Assembly (NCBI GenBank): GCA_028278135.1
Contig: JANQEW010000020.1
Span: forward strand, 1 to 64,000
Origin: Rhodospirillales bacterium
GTDB taxonomy: Bacteria > Pseudomonadota > Alphaproteobacteria > Rhodospirillales > Rhodospirillaceae
Reading direction: 5' to 3'
Length of the DNA stretch: 64,000 nucleotides
Each line of letters begins with the position of its first letter. Positions within the stretch are counted from its first letter, which is position 1. Made by a program: the position numbers and the translations under genes. Of the stretch, positions 38,314 to 46,534 are shown piece by piece. Below the pieces are notes generated by a model. It worked only from the letters and a program-made list of their open reading frames with translations, did no database searches and was not told the DNA's origin.

Positions 38314-40634
38314 GGAGCGGTCGGCCCAGAGACCCACGTCTGATGCCTCGCAGAAAGGCGTTTCTCAAAATGCGGCGACCTGCAAAGCCGTTTTCCGCTG
38401 ACAAGTGCGTGACACAGGCCATAGCGGCTGAACACGGTCTGACTTCTGAGGAGTACGAACGGCTCCTTAAAGTCCTTGGGCGTGTCCCCAATATGACAGA
38501 ACTTGGCATCATTTCTGTTCTATGGAGTGAACATTGCTCCTATAAGTCCTCGAAGCGATGGCTGAAGACTCTGCCTAATCAGGCCCCATGGGTGCTCTGT
38601 GGTCCTGGAGAAAATGCCGGTGTCGTCGACATCGGTGATGAGCAGGTGGCCATCTTCAAGATGGAAAGTCACAATCACCCCTCGTACATAGAGCCCTATC
38701 AAGGTGCCGCTACCGGAGTCGGCGGTATTCTCCGTGATGTACTGGCCATGGGCGCACGGCCTGTTGCTAACTTGAACGCCCTGCGTTTTGGGAATCCGAA
38801 GAATCCTCGTACACGGTATTTACTAGCAAAAGTAGTTGCAGGCATTGGTGACTACGGCAATTGTGTCGGTGTTCCTACTGTCGGAGGTGAGATTAACTTT
38901 CATTCTACCTATAATGATAATTGTCTAGTCAACACCATGACAGTGGGCGTTGCGGCAAGGGACAGAATCTTCTCATCCAAAGCAGAGGGTGTGGGGAACC
39001 CAGTTGTTTATGTCGGTGCGAAGACTGGACGGGATGGTGTTCACGGGGCCACAATGGCCTCTGCGGAATTCAATGCGGAAACGGTGGACAAGCGTCCAAC
39101 AGTCCAGGTTGGAGACCCGTTCACTAAGAAGCGGCTGATGGAGGCATGCCTTGAACTGATGGCCACTGACGGCATCGTCGCTATCCAGGACATGGGCGCT
39201 GCAGGTCTCACTTCATCGTCATTTGAAATGGCATCCAAGGGTGGTCTGGGAATAGACATAGAGCTTAATCATGTGCCCCAGCGTACAACTGGTCTGACAG
39301 CCTATGAATTAATGCTCTCCGAATCTCAGGAACGGATGCTGATAGTCCTACAGTTAGGCCAAGAAACGATAGCGCGGAGCATTTTTGAAAAATGGGAACT
39401 TGACTTCTCTGTTATCGGTCATCTCACAGACAGTAATCGCATGATATTACGGCAGGGGAGTCAGGTAGTGGCGGACCTGCCTATTGAGGCTCTGGTTCAT
39501 GCGACACCTGAGTACAATCGTGAATGGCATAGAAAGGTATGTGAGATTGTTGTGAGATCAGAAGAAGTACAACATCGTCCATGGAAAGAGTCACTTCGTA
39601 TTTTAATATCTTCTCCTGATATTGCGAGCAAGCGGTGGGTCTATGAACAGTACGATTATATGGTCATGGGCGACACCATACAGCGGCCTGGCGGCAATGC
39701 CGCTGTTGTCCGTGTACATGGGACCCGTAAGGGTCTCGCCATGACTACAGACTGCACGCCGCGCTACTGCGCAGGGGACGCGCGCACGGGAGGAGCGCAA
39801 GCTGTCGCAGAAGCCTGGCGTAATCTGACTGCTGTTGGCGCGACACCGCTCGCTATTACCGACAACCTCAACTTCGGCAATCCAGAAAAAGCTGACGTTA
39901 TGGGACAGTTTCGCGAGGCGATTGAGGGAATCCGAGAGGCTTGTCAAGAACTCAATTTTCCTGTTGTATCAGGCAATGTTTCCTTCTATAATGAAACTAA
40001 TAGTAGTTATATTATGCCAACGCCTACCATTGGAGGTATAGGTTTGATTGTGGATTTAGCTAAAATAGCTACTCTTCAATTTAAATCTTATGGTGAAGCT
40101 ATTCTATTAATAGGTGATTCTATTGGCGGTCGTGGCGGCTGGCTTGGCCGTTCACTGTATATGCGCGAGGTGCTAGGGCGGGAAGACGGAGCCCCCCCAG
40201 AGGTGAATCTCTATAACGAACGTCGCAACGGAGATTTCATTCGAGGTCTGATTCAGGACGGCTTAATTGTGACCTGTCATGATGTCTCTGATGGCGGGCT
40301 GCTTGTAACACTAGCGGAGATGGCTATGACCTCAGGGATTGGACTGATAATCAATCTTGATCAATCACAGGCTTACTTCCAACCCATGCACGCCTGGCTG
40401 TTCGGCGAGGATCAGGGGCGCTACGTGATCACTGTTGCTGAGGTGTTGGTTGATTCCATACTGCGCGAAGCCGCCGGAAGGGGGGTGCCAGTACGACGGA
40501 TTGGTACTACCGGTGGTGATATCCTCAACATTGAGGGGACAGGGGATATAGGCATTCCAGTCGCTGAACTTCAGTTTTTATCTGAAAGCTGGTTGCCTGC
40601 CTACATGGCCGGGGGAGCAGATGTGGTGGGTTAG
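38310..40634 (+). CDS. purL: phosphoribosylformylglycinamidine synthase, synthetase subunit
   Basis: 774 aa, small-PurL type. Conserved segments are [21 protein letters not shown] (catalytic His), [86 protein letters not shown], the second half starting with [16 protein letters not shown], and [17 protein letters not shown]. It uses ATP to aminate FGAR. The ATG overlaps the purQ stop; the first ~30 residues are basic and longer than in relatives, so a downstream start is possible. A hairpin and T-run follow at 40.70-40.74 kb. Confidence 0.96.
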   Translation: MRSGRPRDPRLMPRRKAFLKMRRPAKPFSADKCVTQAIAAEHGLTSEEYERLLKVLGRVPNMTELGIISVLWSEHCSYKSSKRWLKTLPNQAPWVLCGPGENAGVVDIGDEQVAIFKMESHNHPSYIEPYQGAATGVGGILRDVLAMGARPVANLNALRFGNPKNPRTRYLLAKVVAGIGDYGNCVGVPTVGGEINFHSTYNDNCLVNTMTVGVAARDRIFSSKAEGVGNPVVYVGAKTGRDGVHGATMASAEFNAETVDKRPTVQVGDPFTKKRLMEACLELMATDGIVAIQDMGAAGLTSSSFEMASKGGLGIDIELNHVPQRTTGLTAYELMLSESQERMLIVLQLGQETIARSIFEKWELDFSVIGHLTDSNRMILRQGSQVVADLPIEALVHATPEYNREWHRKVCEIVVRSEEVQHRPWKESLRILISSPDIASKRWVYEQYDYMVMGDTIQRPGGNAAVVRVHGTRKGLAMTTDCTPRYCAGDARTGGAQAVAEAWRNLTAVGATPLAITDNLNFGNPEKADVMGQFREAIEGIREACQELNFPVVSGNVSFYNETNSSYIMPTPTIGGIGLIVDLAKIATLQFKSYGEAILLIGDSIGGRGGWLGRSLYMREVLGREDGAPPEVNLYNERRNGDFIRGLIQDGLIVTCHDVSDGGLLVTLAEMAMTSGIGLIINLDQSQAYFQPMHAWLFGEDQGRYVITVAEVLVDSILREAAGRGVPVRRIGTTGGDILNIEGTGDIGIPVAELQFLSESWLPAYMAGGADVVG

Positions 40635-40702
40635 AGGAGGGAGTAGACCATGTTGCGCGAGTTGACCGTGAGTGACAGGCTTCTCCCTTTCATGCAGGAT
40701 GA

Positions 40703-40743
40703 TCTCTCACGCGAGAGATTTCTCGAGACTTGAGACTTTTTTT
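40703..40743 (+). terminator. terminator candidate after purL
   Basis: TCTCTC (40703-40708) pairs with GAGAGA (40713-40718) over an ACGC loop; a second short hairpin TCTC/GAGA (40721-40735) leads directly into seven T (40737-40743). Confidence 0.5.
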
Positions 40744-40968
40744 CGTCACGTACCGTACAGGGGACCTGAGGCGGCGCATTCCTTTGCTTGCTAGTCACCT
40801 CCTTGTGGAAGAACAAGGCACTGGCATTTTTTCTGTGCCGCCAGATTGGCATCATGGCGGGATACCCTATGGCAGTGTGCGCAGAAGGTAGGAGTCCACG
40901 GCATCAGTCTGCCCCTGCTTTATCCAGACGGTCATAAGCGATACTCAAGCGATGTCGGAGGCTCAGGC
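40744..40968. other. gap between purL terminator and cobA
   Basis: The purL-cobA gap is 334 bp in all. Besides the terminator it holds an open frame from about 40730 (TTG) to about 40892 encoding some 53 residues, among them RRRIPLLASHLLVEEQGTG. I do not recognise it; it could be a small gene, a remnant or chance. Confidence 0.3.
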
Positions 40969-41760
40969 ATGAGGGGGGGTGGGGTTTACATCGTGGGCAC
41001 AGGTCCAGGAGATCCGGATCTGTTGACGGTCAAGGCACTCCGCTTACTACAAAAGGCTGAAGTTGTAGTATTCGACCGGCTCGTCAGTCCAGAAATCCTC
41101 GATCTTGTACCAACTGGCACGACCCGTATCTATGCTGGGAAAGGTCCCAAACATCATCATATGCAGCAGGCACAGATCAACGAACTACTCGCCAGTCTGG
41201 TGCACCGCGGCTGTACCGTTGTTAGAGTCAAAGGGGGCGATCCATACATTTTTGGCCGAGGGAGTGAAGAAACAGAGTACCTTGCCCGCCATAACATACC
41301 CTTTGAAGTAGTTCCAGGTATTACTGCTGCTTCTGGAAGTAGTGCATACGCAGGGATTCCTCTGACCCATAGAGGGCTTGCAACAAGCGTGCGTTATCTC
41401 ACTGGTCACTTGCGCGATGGTCTAGAGTTAGATCATGACTGGCAGAGTCTCACAGACCTCAATACCACTCTGGTGATCTATATGGGACTCACAAACTTTG
41501 AACACATCGCAAGTGAACTCATTACTCATGGTCTTGATTCAGGCATGCCGGCAGCAGCAATCCAAAATGCAACGACCTTTCGCCAGCGGCGGGTCCTTGG
41601 CACACTGAGCAATCTAGCCGTCAGAGTACGGGAAGCAGGTCTGTCGGCGCCGGTGATTTTTATCGTTGGCCGTGTAGTAAGCTTAGCCAACGTGCTGCAC
41701 TGGTTTCGGACAGATGTCGCTATTGCACAGGAGGGACAGGCCGTCGCAGACGCAGAATAA
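40969..41760 (+). CDS. cobA: uroporphyrinogen-III C-methyltransferase (SUMT)
   Basis: 263 aa from MRGGGVYIVGTGPGDPDLLTVKALRLLQKAEVVVFDRLVS. It adds two methyl groups to uroporphyrinogen III to give precorrin-2, the branch point to siroheme and cobalamin. Motifs are the glycine-rich GTGPGDP loop, YAGKGPKHHHMQQAQINELL, VVRVKGGDPYIFGRGSEET, VVPGITAASGSSAYAGIPLTHRG and VIYMGLTNF. There is no fused CysG N-terminal ferrochelatase domain; the in-frame upstream extension shows no similarity. Neighbours do not reveal whether it serves siroheme (sulfite or nitrite reduction) or B12. Confidence 0.94.
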   Translation: MRGGGVYIVGTGPGDPDLLTVKALRLLQKAEVVVFDRLVSPEILDLVPTGTTRIYAGKGPKHHHMQQAQINELLASLVHRGCTVVRVKGGDPYIFGRGSEETEYLARHNIPFEVVPGITAASGSSAYAGIPLTHRGLATSVRYLTGHLRDGLELDHDWQSLTDLNTTLVIYMGLTNFEHIASELITHGLDSGMPAAAIQNATTFRQRRVLGTLSNLAVRVREAGLSAPVIFIVGRVVSLANVLHWFRTDVAIAQEGQAVADAE

Positions 41761-41808
41761 GAAAGGTCCGTCAGTATGGGGAGACAAATCCTACGTACGC
41801 AATGGTCC

Positions 41809-43887
41809 CTAAAGAGCCTTCAAAGAAAACTCTAGGGAGATATTCAAACCACCTGCCTGGAAAGCATAACCACGCGTGTGGTTACGGCTAACGGTGCCGC
41901 GGAAGAGGAAACATTCATCCTCATACCGAGCACTGATCTCCCCAGCGAGGAGGCGACTGTCCGAGTGCAAGCTATAGCGGCCGCTCAGTTGTAGAGTCCA
42001 AGCAGATGTGACCGCAGACGTGAGCTTGATACCTAATGCATGGTGATCGTTCAGAGTCTCCTTTTTGTTCATCGAGCGGTCGATAAACGCATAATCAATA
42101 CCAACCTGTAAGGCTTTTGGTCCTACGTTCATGTTGAGTTCGTTATAGCGGAGAGTCATATCCTTTGTGTTGAAACGAAAGCGGTACAGAAGAGAGAGAG
42201 GTCCTGTGGAGACAACGTCCACCTGACCGACGAGATCAGAGAAATGGTCTGCAAAGTGACTATCTGCGCCGCAGTTTTTCTGCGGATAAACAGAATAGCG
42301 CTGCCCAATGACAAAACTTAAGCGCCCGATAAGGTCGTCATATTGACTGACCTTGAGGCCGTAACTGAGCTGTGGACCTGTGACGACAGGGCAGAGCTCC
42401 GCCAAATGGTTAATGGTGAAGAGATTGTTGAACTCAGTGTGAGATGTCCGATGGGCTATCCTGTGAGGGAAGCCCACCGTGAACACAAGTCTTGGCTCAA
42501 CAATAGTTTTTTGTTGACCATATCTTATAAAGGGATAATTCCACTTTAGCACTAGTTCAGGTAATAACCAAATAACTGGAGTTTTTTTATAAGTTTTTAT
42601 CCAATGTGTAGCTCCCCGAAATGTAGTATAAATTCTAACATTACTATTTTTTTTAGACAAATTGGGACTTGTTAAACTTCCAGTAACAAATAGATGCGAT
42701 TCTTTGCTAGGATGTAACATGAAGAGATTTGCATCTATAGCTGGGTGGCCCAGCCAGACGGAGTTACCGGTGTAGCTGTAGACAACAAATGGAAACATGA
42801 GCGGGACACTCCCACGAGTGCTCTTGTCCCGCAGGCTTTGAAAAGTATAGGCATGGACAGCCCCATAGCTGCGTGTTTGAAATCTCTCTATAGTAGCATT
42901 ACTTTTTAACCAAACAGCAGAATCAAAGTCATAGTGACGCACATATATTTTATTGATTGCGCGTTCAATTTTTAATATTGTACGATATATATTATTAATA
43001 TAGTATATTGTATTACTTAGTAAATATCCGTGTGTATTAAGATTTTTATCTCTTGTAATACTAAATTTGTTATCTGTCACACCATTAACAAACGCTGCAC
43101 GATATTCAGCAGTCAACAGTGGTACATCCTTGTGACTCAAGAGAGCTTCTATCGTTAAGTCACTGTGTGGAGAGATCTCCCAAAAATATGGAAGACGTAT
43201 TGTTATACCTCTATTACGAGTCCTTCCCAATGTGGGTGTTAAGAAACCACTACGGCGTTTCACACGGGGACCTGGATGGGAAAGGTAAGGGGTATAAACG
43301 ACGGGAATACCCCACATCTCCAGCCAGGCTCCGTGGTATGCAACATGCTGTTGCTCTACGTCATAGCTCACCTCCGCCGCTCTAATTCGCCAGAGCGGAG
43401 GGATGTGTTCTTCCCTCGTGCATACAACACATGTTGTGTAAGATGTATCGTACAATACCATTTTCTTTTTAAGATCATACATACCATATAAAAATATTAA
43501 TGATGAATTATTTGACATAAAAACACGTACTTGGTGTGCAACCACCTGCTTAAGATTGCCTGTCAGTTTTAAGTAGTCAGCGAACACCACGTGGCCATCG
43601 GAGTCGAGCAGCATAACGTCGCCAGTCGCTAGGAGCAGATCCTGCTTTGCATGGTAACTCACAGAATCTGCCAACACGACTTGGCGCTGAGTGCTCATTT
43701 CAACGTGGCCCTGCGCTGAAATCACGTTGAGGGTGCGATCGTAAGTCAGTTCTTCCGCCGTGATGAGCACTGGGTCGGCGTGAAGAGGCGGAGTCTCCCT
43801 GGCTTCTATCAGGCCTGCCAGCATTGTGAAGACGACCAATGTCCTGACTTTGCCAGGCCTTGACACGCGAAATGTGCCAGAAAACAT
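41809..43887 (-). CDS. lptD: LPS-assembly protein LptD
   Basis: 692 aa from MFSGTFRVSRPGKVRTLVVFTMLAGLIEA, a signal-peptide-like start. The N-terminal OstA-like domain (about 35-150) contains PVLITAEELTYDRTLNVISAQGHVEMSTQRQVVLADSVSYHAKQDLLLATGDVMLLDSDGHVVFADYLKLTG, then the barrel starts with PPLWRIRAAEVSYDVEQQHVAYHGAWLEMWGIPVVYTPYLSHPGPRVKRRSGFLTPTLG. The remaining ~450 residues have the alternating pattern of a 26-strand outer membrane barrel. Cys pairs CVVC and a later Cys may form the disulfides. The coding start overlaps lptF by 188 nt in another frame. Confidence 0.93.
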   Translation of the reverse strand: MFSGTFRVSRPGKVRTLVVFTMLAGLIEARETPPLHADPVLITAEELTYDRTLNVISAQGHVEMSTQRQVVLADSVSYHAKQDLLLATGDVMLLDSDGHVVFADYLKLTGNLKQVVAHQVRVFMSNNSSLIFLYGMYDLKKKMVLYDTSYTTCVVCTREEHIPPLWRIRAAEVSYDVEQQHVAYHGAWLEMWGIPVVYTPYLSHPGPRVKRRSGFLTPTLGRTRNRGITIRLPYFWEISPHSDLTIEALLSHKDVPLLTAEYRAAFVNGVTDNKFSITRDKNLNTHGYLLSNTIYYINNIYRTILKIERAINKIYVRHYDFDSAVWLKSNATIERFQTRSYGAVHAYTFQSLRDKSTRGSVPLMFPFVVYSYTGNSVWLGHPAIDANLFMLHPSKESHLFVTGSLTSPNLSKKNSNVRIYTTFRGATHWIKTYKKTPVIWLLPELVLKWNYPFIRYGQQKTIVEPRLVFTVGFPHRIAHRTSHTEFNNLFTINHLAELCPVVTGPQLSYGLKVSQYDDLIGRLSFVIGQRYSVYPQKNCGADSHFADHFSDLVGQVDVVSTGPLSLLYRFRFNTKDMTLRYNELNMNVGPKALQVGIDYAFIDRSMNKKETLNDHHALGIKLTSAVTSAWTLQLSGRYSLHSDSRLLAGEISARYEDECFLFRGTVSRNHTRGYAFQAGGLNISLEFSLKAL

Positions 43888-44947
43888 GCCAGGCAACTCC
43901 CAGAGGTGATAAGGCCACGACGTAGAGCAGTGGTGCCACACAGAAGTGCCGGGTGGCCAGGTGAGTGATCCCCCGAGCCGCTGCCTCGAGAGCTATCATG
44001 ATGCTAACAGCTAGGAGCACCTTTGAGGTTTGGCCACGCCGATTCAAATGTGCTGGTAGTAGGAGGACCAGAGCAATGGCCACGAAGCTAAGATTGAACA
44101 GTGGCCAGCTGAGGCGCTGGTGTGCTTCCATGCGAAAGCGACGCACCTCGGCCGAAGAGAGGCCTGCGTCCTCGGACATCGTTAGCAACTCCTGCAAACT
44201 GCGCTCTCGTGCATCGCGAAAGCGTGCGGACTCGGCCTTGTGTAAGGCACCGATGTCCAAGGAGTACCTCTCAAAGTACAGGATTGACAGCTGGCCATTC
44301 TCGATTTCTTGTTGACTGCCGTTTATCAGCAGAATCCGTGGACCATTTTCAGTGAACGTCAGATTCCCCCGTTCCGCAATCGTTGTGATGGTAACAAGTG
44401 CGTTTTTCTTGTAATGAATCAGGATTCCCAGTAATTCTCCTGCACGGGAACGTGACCTCACATAAATGGTGATCCCATTGGCTACATTGGTAAACATCCC
44501 GTCTCGCAGAAGCATACCAGAAACATCGTTGCGAATAGTCCACTGCATCTCGTGCAATCGCTCGACTGTCTTTGGCACACTGTAAAGTGTCAGGATAAAG
44601 CACACTCCAGTCATGACAGTTGCCAGAAACAGTGCGGGACTCCCCAGCTGAAAAAGACTGACTCCGGCTGCCTTCAACGCCACTAATTCGCGGTCCGCGA
44701 TAAGCCTATTGTATGAGGAGAGCGTGGCTGCAAAAAGCGCGATGGGAAGAATGATCACCAGGAGGTGAGGCAAAAGTAGCAATGTCAGAGAGACGAAGGC
44801 AGGAACAGACAGGCCTTGTTTGACGATCATTTCTACCCATCTTAAAGATTGGCCAAATAAAAGGATAAATAATCCTCCTGTAGAGGCAAATATCATGTCT
44901 GCAAAGAGATGGCGAAAAATATAAAACGTGATGATTCCCATTATCAT
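43700..44947 (-). CDS. lptF: LPS export ABC transporter permease LptF
   Basis: 415 aa YjgP/YjgQ family permease of the LptB2FG transporter. N-terminal helices: FYIFRHLFADMIFASTGGLFILLFGQSLRWVEMIVKQGLSVPAFVSLTLLLLPHLLVIILPIALFAATLSSYNRLIADRELVALKAAGVSLFQLG; then the periplasmic beta-jellyroll (about 130-265) and three C-terminal helices. Similarity favours LptF over LptG. The last ~60 residues (from about 354) overlap lptD out of frame and the final ~50 (DIGRLHNAGRPDRSQGDSASSRRPS...) are hydrophilic and not family-like, as if the natural stop were lost. LptG, normally between lptF and lptD, is absent. The Met two codons downstream is an alternative start. Confidence 0.88.
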   Translation of the reverse strand: MIMGIITFYIFRHLFADMIFASTGGLFILLFGQSLRWVEMIVKQGLSVPAFVSLTLLLLPHLLVIILPIALFAATLSSYNRLIADRELVALKAAGVSLFQLGSPALFLATVMTGVCFILTLYSVPKTVERLHEMQWTIRNDVSGMLLRDGMFTNVANGITIYVRSRSRAGELLGILIHYKKNALVTITTIAERGNLTFTENGPRILLINGSQQEIENGQLSILYFERYSLDIGALHKAESARFRDARERSLQELLTMSEDAGLSSAEVRRFRMEAHQRLSWPLFNLSFVAIALVLLLPAHLNRRGQTSKVLLAVSIMIALEAAARGITHLATRHFCVAPLLYVVALSPLGVAWHVFWHISRVKAWQSQDIGRLHNAGRPDRSQGDSASSRRPSAHHGGRTDLRSHPQRDFSAGPR

Positions 44948-45187
44948 ATACAGTTAATTAATATTTTGAATAATTTGTTTATTTTAAAAAATAGCGAGAA
45001 ACAAAAGAACATCTTGCCATAGACCAAGATTTAAAAATCACCGAATGGATTCGGATACCAGACAGGCCATGTATTGTATGCAGGGCAAGGAGCAAAGGAG
45101 CGTTCCTTTGGAAGATTTTCCGAGAGAAGCCACTTGTTGTGCTCTCAACGATGTGAAGAATGTTGCGGAAACATGCTGATGACTTCG

Positions 45188-45213
45188 GAACATGACTGTG
45201 GAACATGACTGTG
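45188..45213. repeat. 13-bp exact tandem duplication before the class IV aminotransferase
   Basis: GAACATGACTGTG occurs twice adjacent (45188-45200, 45201-45213), ending five nt before the ATG at 45219. Each unit contains an ATG; the first is in frame with the gene, the second is not. Confidence 0.9.
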
Positions 45214-45218
45214 GAAGG

Positions 45219-46010
45219 ATGGTCAATATAAATGGAGCCTTGATATCAACGACCATGGCACGAATAGACCCGACTGACAGGGGCTTTACGCTGGGGGACG
45301 GTCTTTTTGAAACCATGCTGGCCTGTGCTAACGGGATTCGCCACTTAGCCGCTCATCTCAATCGTCTTCGGACGGGAGCGCGTTTTTTACGTATACCCCT
45401 TTTAATAACAGACACAGAATTGTGTCACCTCCTCAATAGGACTCTTATTGCTAATGCTTTCTCTCAGGCTGTACTCCGTCTTACTGTGAGCCGTGGGCCC
45501 GCTGACCGCGGGCTGCTGCCACAGATTCTTCCCGCAGCCCCAACAATACTGATTACGACAAGTCCTCTGTCGCTGCCCTCTCGACCTGTAGAGGCTGTCT
45601 TTGCCACCACAACCCGCCGCAACCAACACTCCCCCTTGAGCCGCCTGAAAAGTCTGAATGCGCTAGACAACATTCTAGCCCGTCAAGAGGCGGCTGATCG
45701 TGGTGTTGAAGAGGCCGTGCTTTTGAACACAGTTGGACGAATCGCAGAAACGACTGTTGCTAATCTCTTCCTGGTCACAGAAGATGGGAGGGTACGGACG
45801 CCACCAGTGGCTGATGGGGCTCTACCCGGCGTTATGCGTGCCAAAGTCATGAATCAACTGGGTGCCATTGAAACGCACCTTTTCCCAGAAGATCTTTTAC
45901 AAGCGACGGAGGCCTTTGTGACTAATGCGCTCGGCGTGAGACCACTGGTAGCAGTAGATGGGCACCCTATTGGGTGTACAACTCGTGTACAAGATATCCT
46001 CTCTTTTTGA
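45219..46010 (+). CDS. pabC: class IV aminotransferase, aminodeoxychorismate lyase-like
   Basis: 263 aa from MVNINGALISTTMARIDPTDRGFTLGDGLFETM, the fold-type IV PLP family beginning. The PLP lysine is in SRLKSLNALDNILARQEAADRGVEEAVLLNTVGRIAETTVANLFLV, and the phosphate-binding segment is PPVADGALPGVMRAKVM. The family includes PabC, D-amino acid and branched-chain aminotransferases; GDGLFETM with no branched-chain signatures and the presence of pabB without a fused lyase favour 4-amino-4-deoxychorismate lyase. It stands alone, diverging from lptF. An in-frame ATG nine codons upstream lies within the tandem duplication. Confidence 0.8.
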   Translation: MVNINGALISTTMARIDPTDRGFTLGDGLFETMLACANGIRHLAAHLNRLRTGARFLRIPLLITDTELCHLLNRTLIANAFSQAVLRLTVSRGPADRGLLPQILPAAPTILITTSPLSLPSRPVEAVFATTTRRNQHSPLSRLKSLNALDNILARQEAADRGVEEAVLLNTVGRIAETTVANLFLVTEDGRVRTPPVADGALPGVMRAKVMNQLGAIETHLFPEDLLQATEAFVTNALGVRPLVAVDGHPIGCTTRVQDILSF

Positions 46011-46075
46011 GAGCACGCCTGCGCGATGCCCAATCCCCAAGGCCTTTACCCATTGCGGGGCCAACAAGATTCTAT

Positions 46076-46099
46076 GATAATATTTATGGTAATATTATC
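46076..46099. terminator. AT-rich inverted repeat after pabC
   Basis: GATAATATT (46076-46084) and AATATTATC (46091-46099) form a perfect 9-bp stem with loop TATGGT. Lacking G-C pairs and a T-run, it is a weak terminator candidate or a protein-binding site. Confidence 0.35.
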
Positions 46100-46445
46100 T
46101 CATTCCAGATGGACAAAATGATTCTGCTCTAGGAAAATGTGATCTTGGCTTCAAGGCCCGTCCTGCGGCACTGTATTCAGTGAAATCTGGGTGAGGTCTG
46201 AGTGAGGTTAGTGTGAGTACATTGCAGCTGTGAATGCAGAGTGGCAGGGCCTGTGCGCTGGCCATGCCAGATTGGTGGTGAGAGCGGGCTTCTGAACGCA
46301 CATCGCAGGCCGAGCCTGGTTAGGCCACCCCCTAACGCTTGGTAGGCGGTGATGGCCTGGAACTCTGTTGTGGCACTGTTTCCACACACTGACGCGTCTG
46401 TTTGTCTGAGGGAGCTGGAATTTAGAAGTCATTTATTTCTAGTAT

Positions 46446-46464
46446 TTCTAGTTATAAACTAGAA
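46446..46464. promoter_or_regulatory. inverted repeat upstream of mmdA
   Basis: TTCTAGTT (46446-46453) and AACTAGAA (46457-46464) around ATA, flanked at each side by a copy of AGAAGTCATTTA. The position, 70 nt before mmdA, suits an operator. Confidence 0.35.
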
Positions 46465-46534
46465 GTTCTCTAAAGAAGTCATTTAGTCGAGAGCATTCTG
46501 CCGCGCTACCCTACCAAGAAGGATGAGATGGGAA

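Larger units (their letters stand above)
46011..46534. other. non-coding region between pabC and mmdA
   Basis: About 520 bp without a supportable gene. It holds the 9-bp inverted repeat at 46076-46099, a second inverted repeat TTCTAGTT/AACTAGAA at 46446-46464, and two copies of AGAAGTCATTTA (46424-46435 and 46474-46485) that flank that repeat and lie 50-110 bp before mmdA. Confidence 0.5.

Noticed and set aside
46095..46432. Minus-strand ORFs of 68-74 aa in the gap before mmdA
   Set aside because: They overlap each other in three frames with no protein-like pattern.
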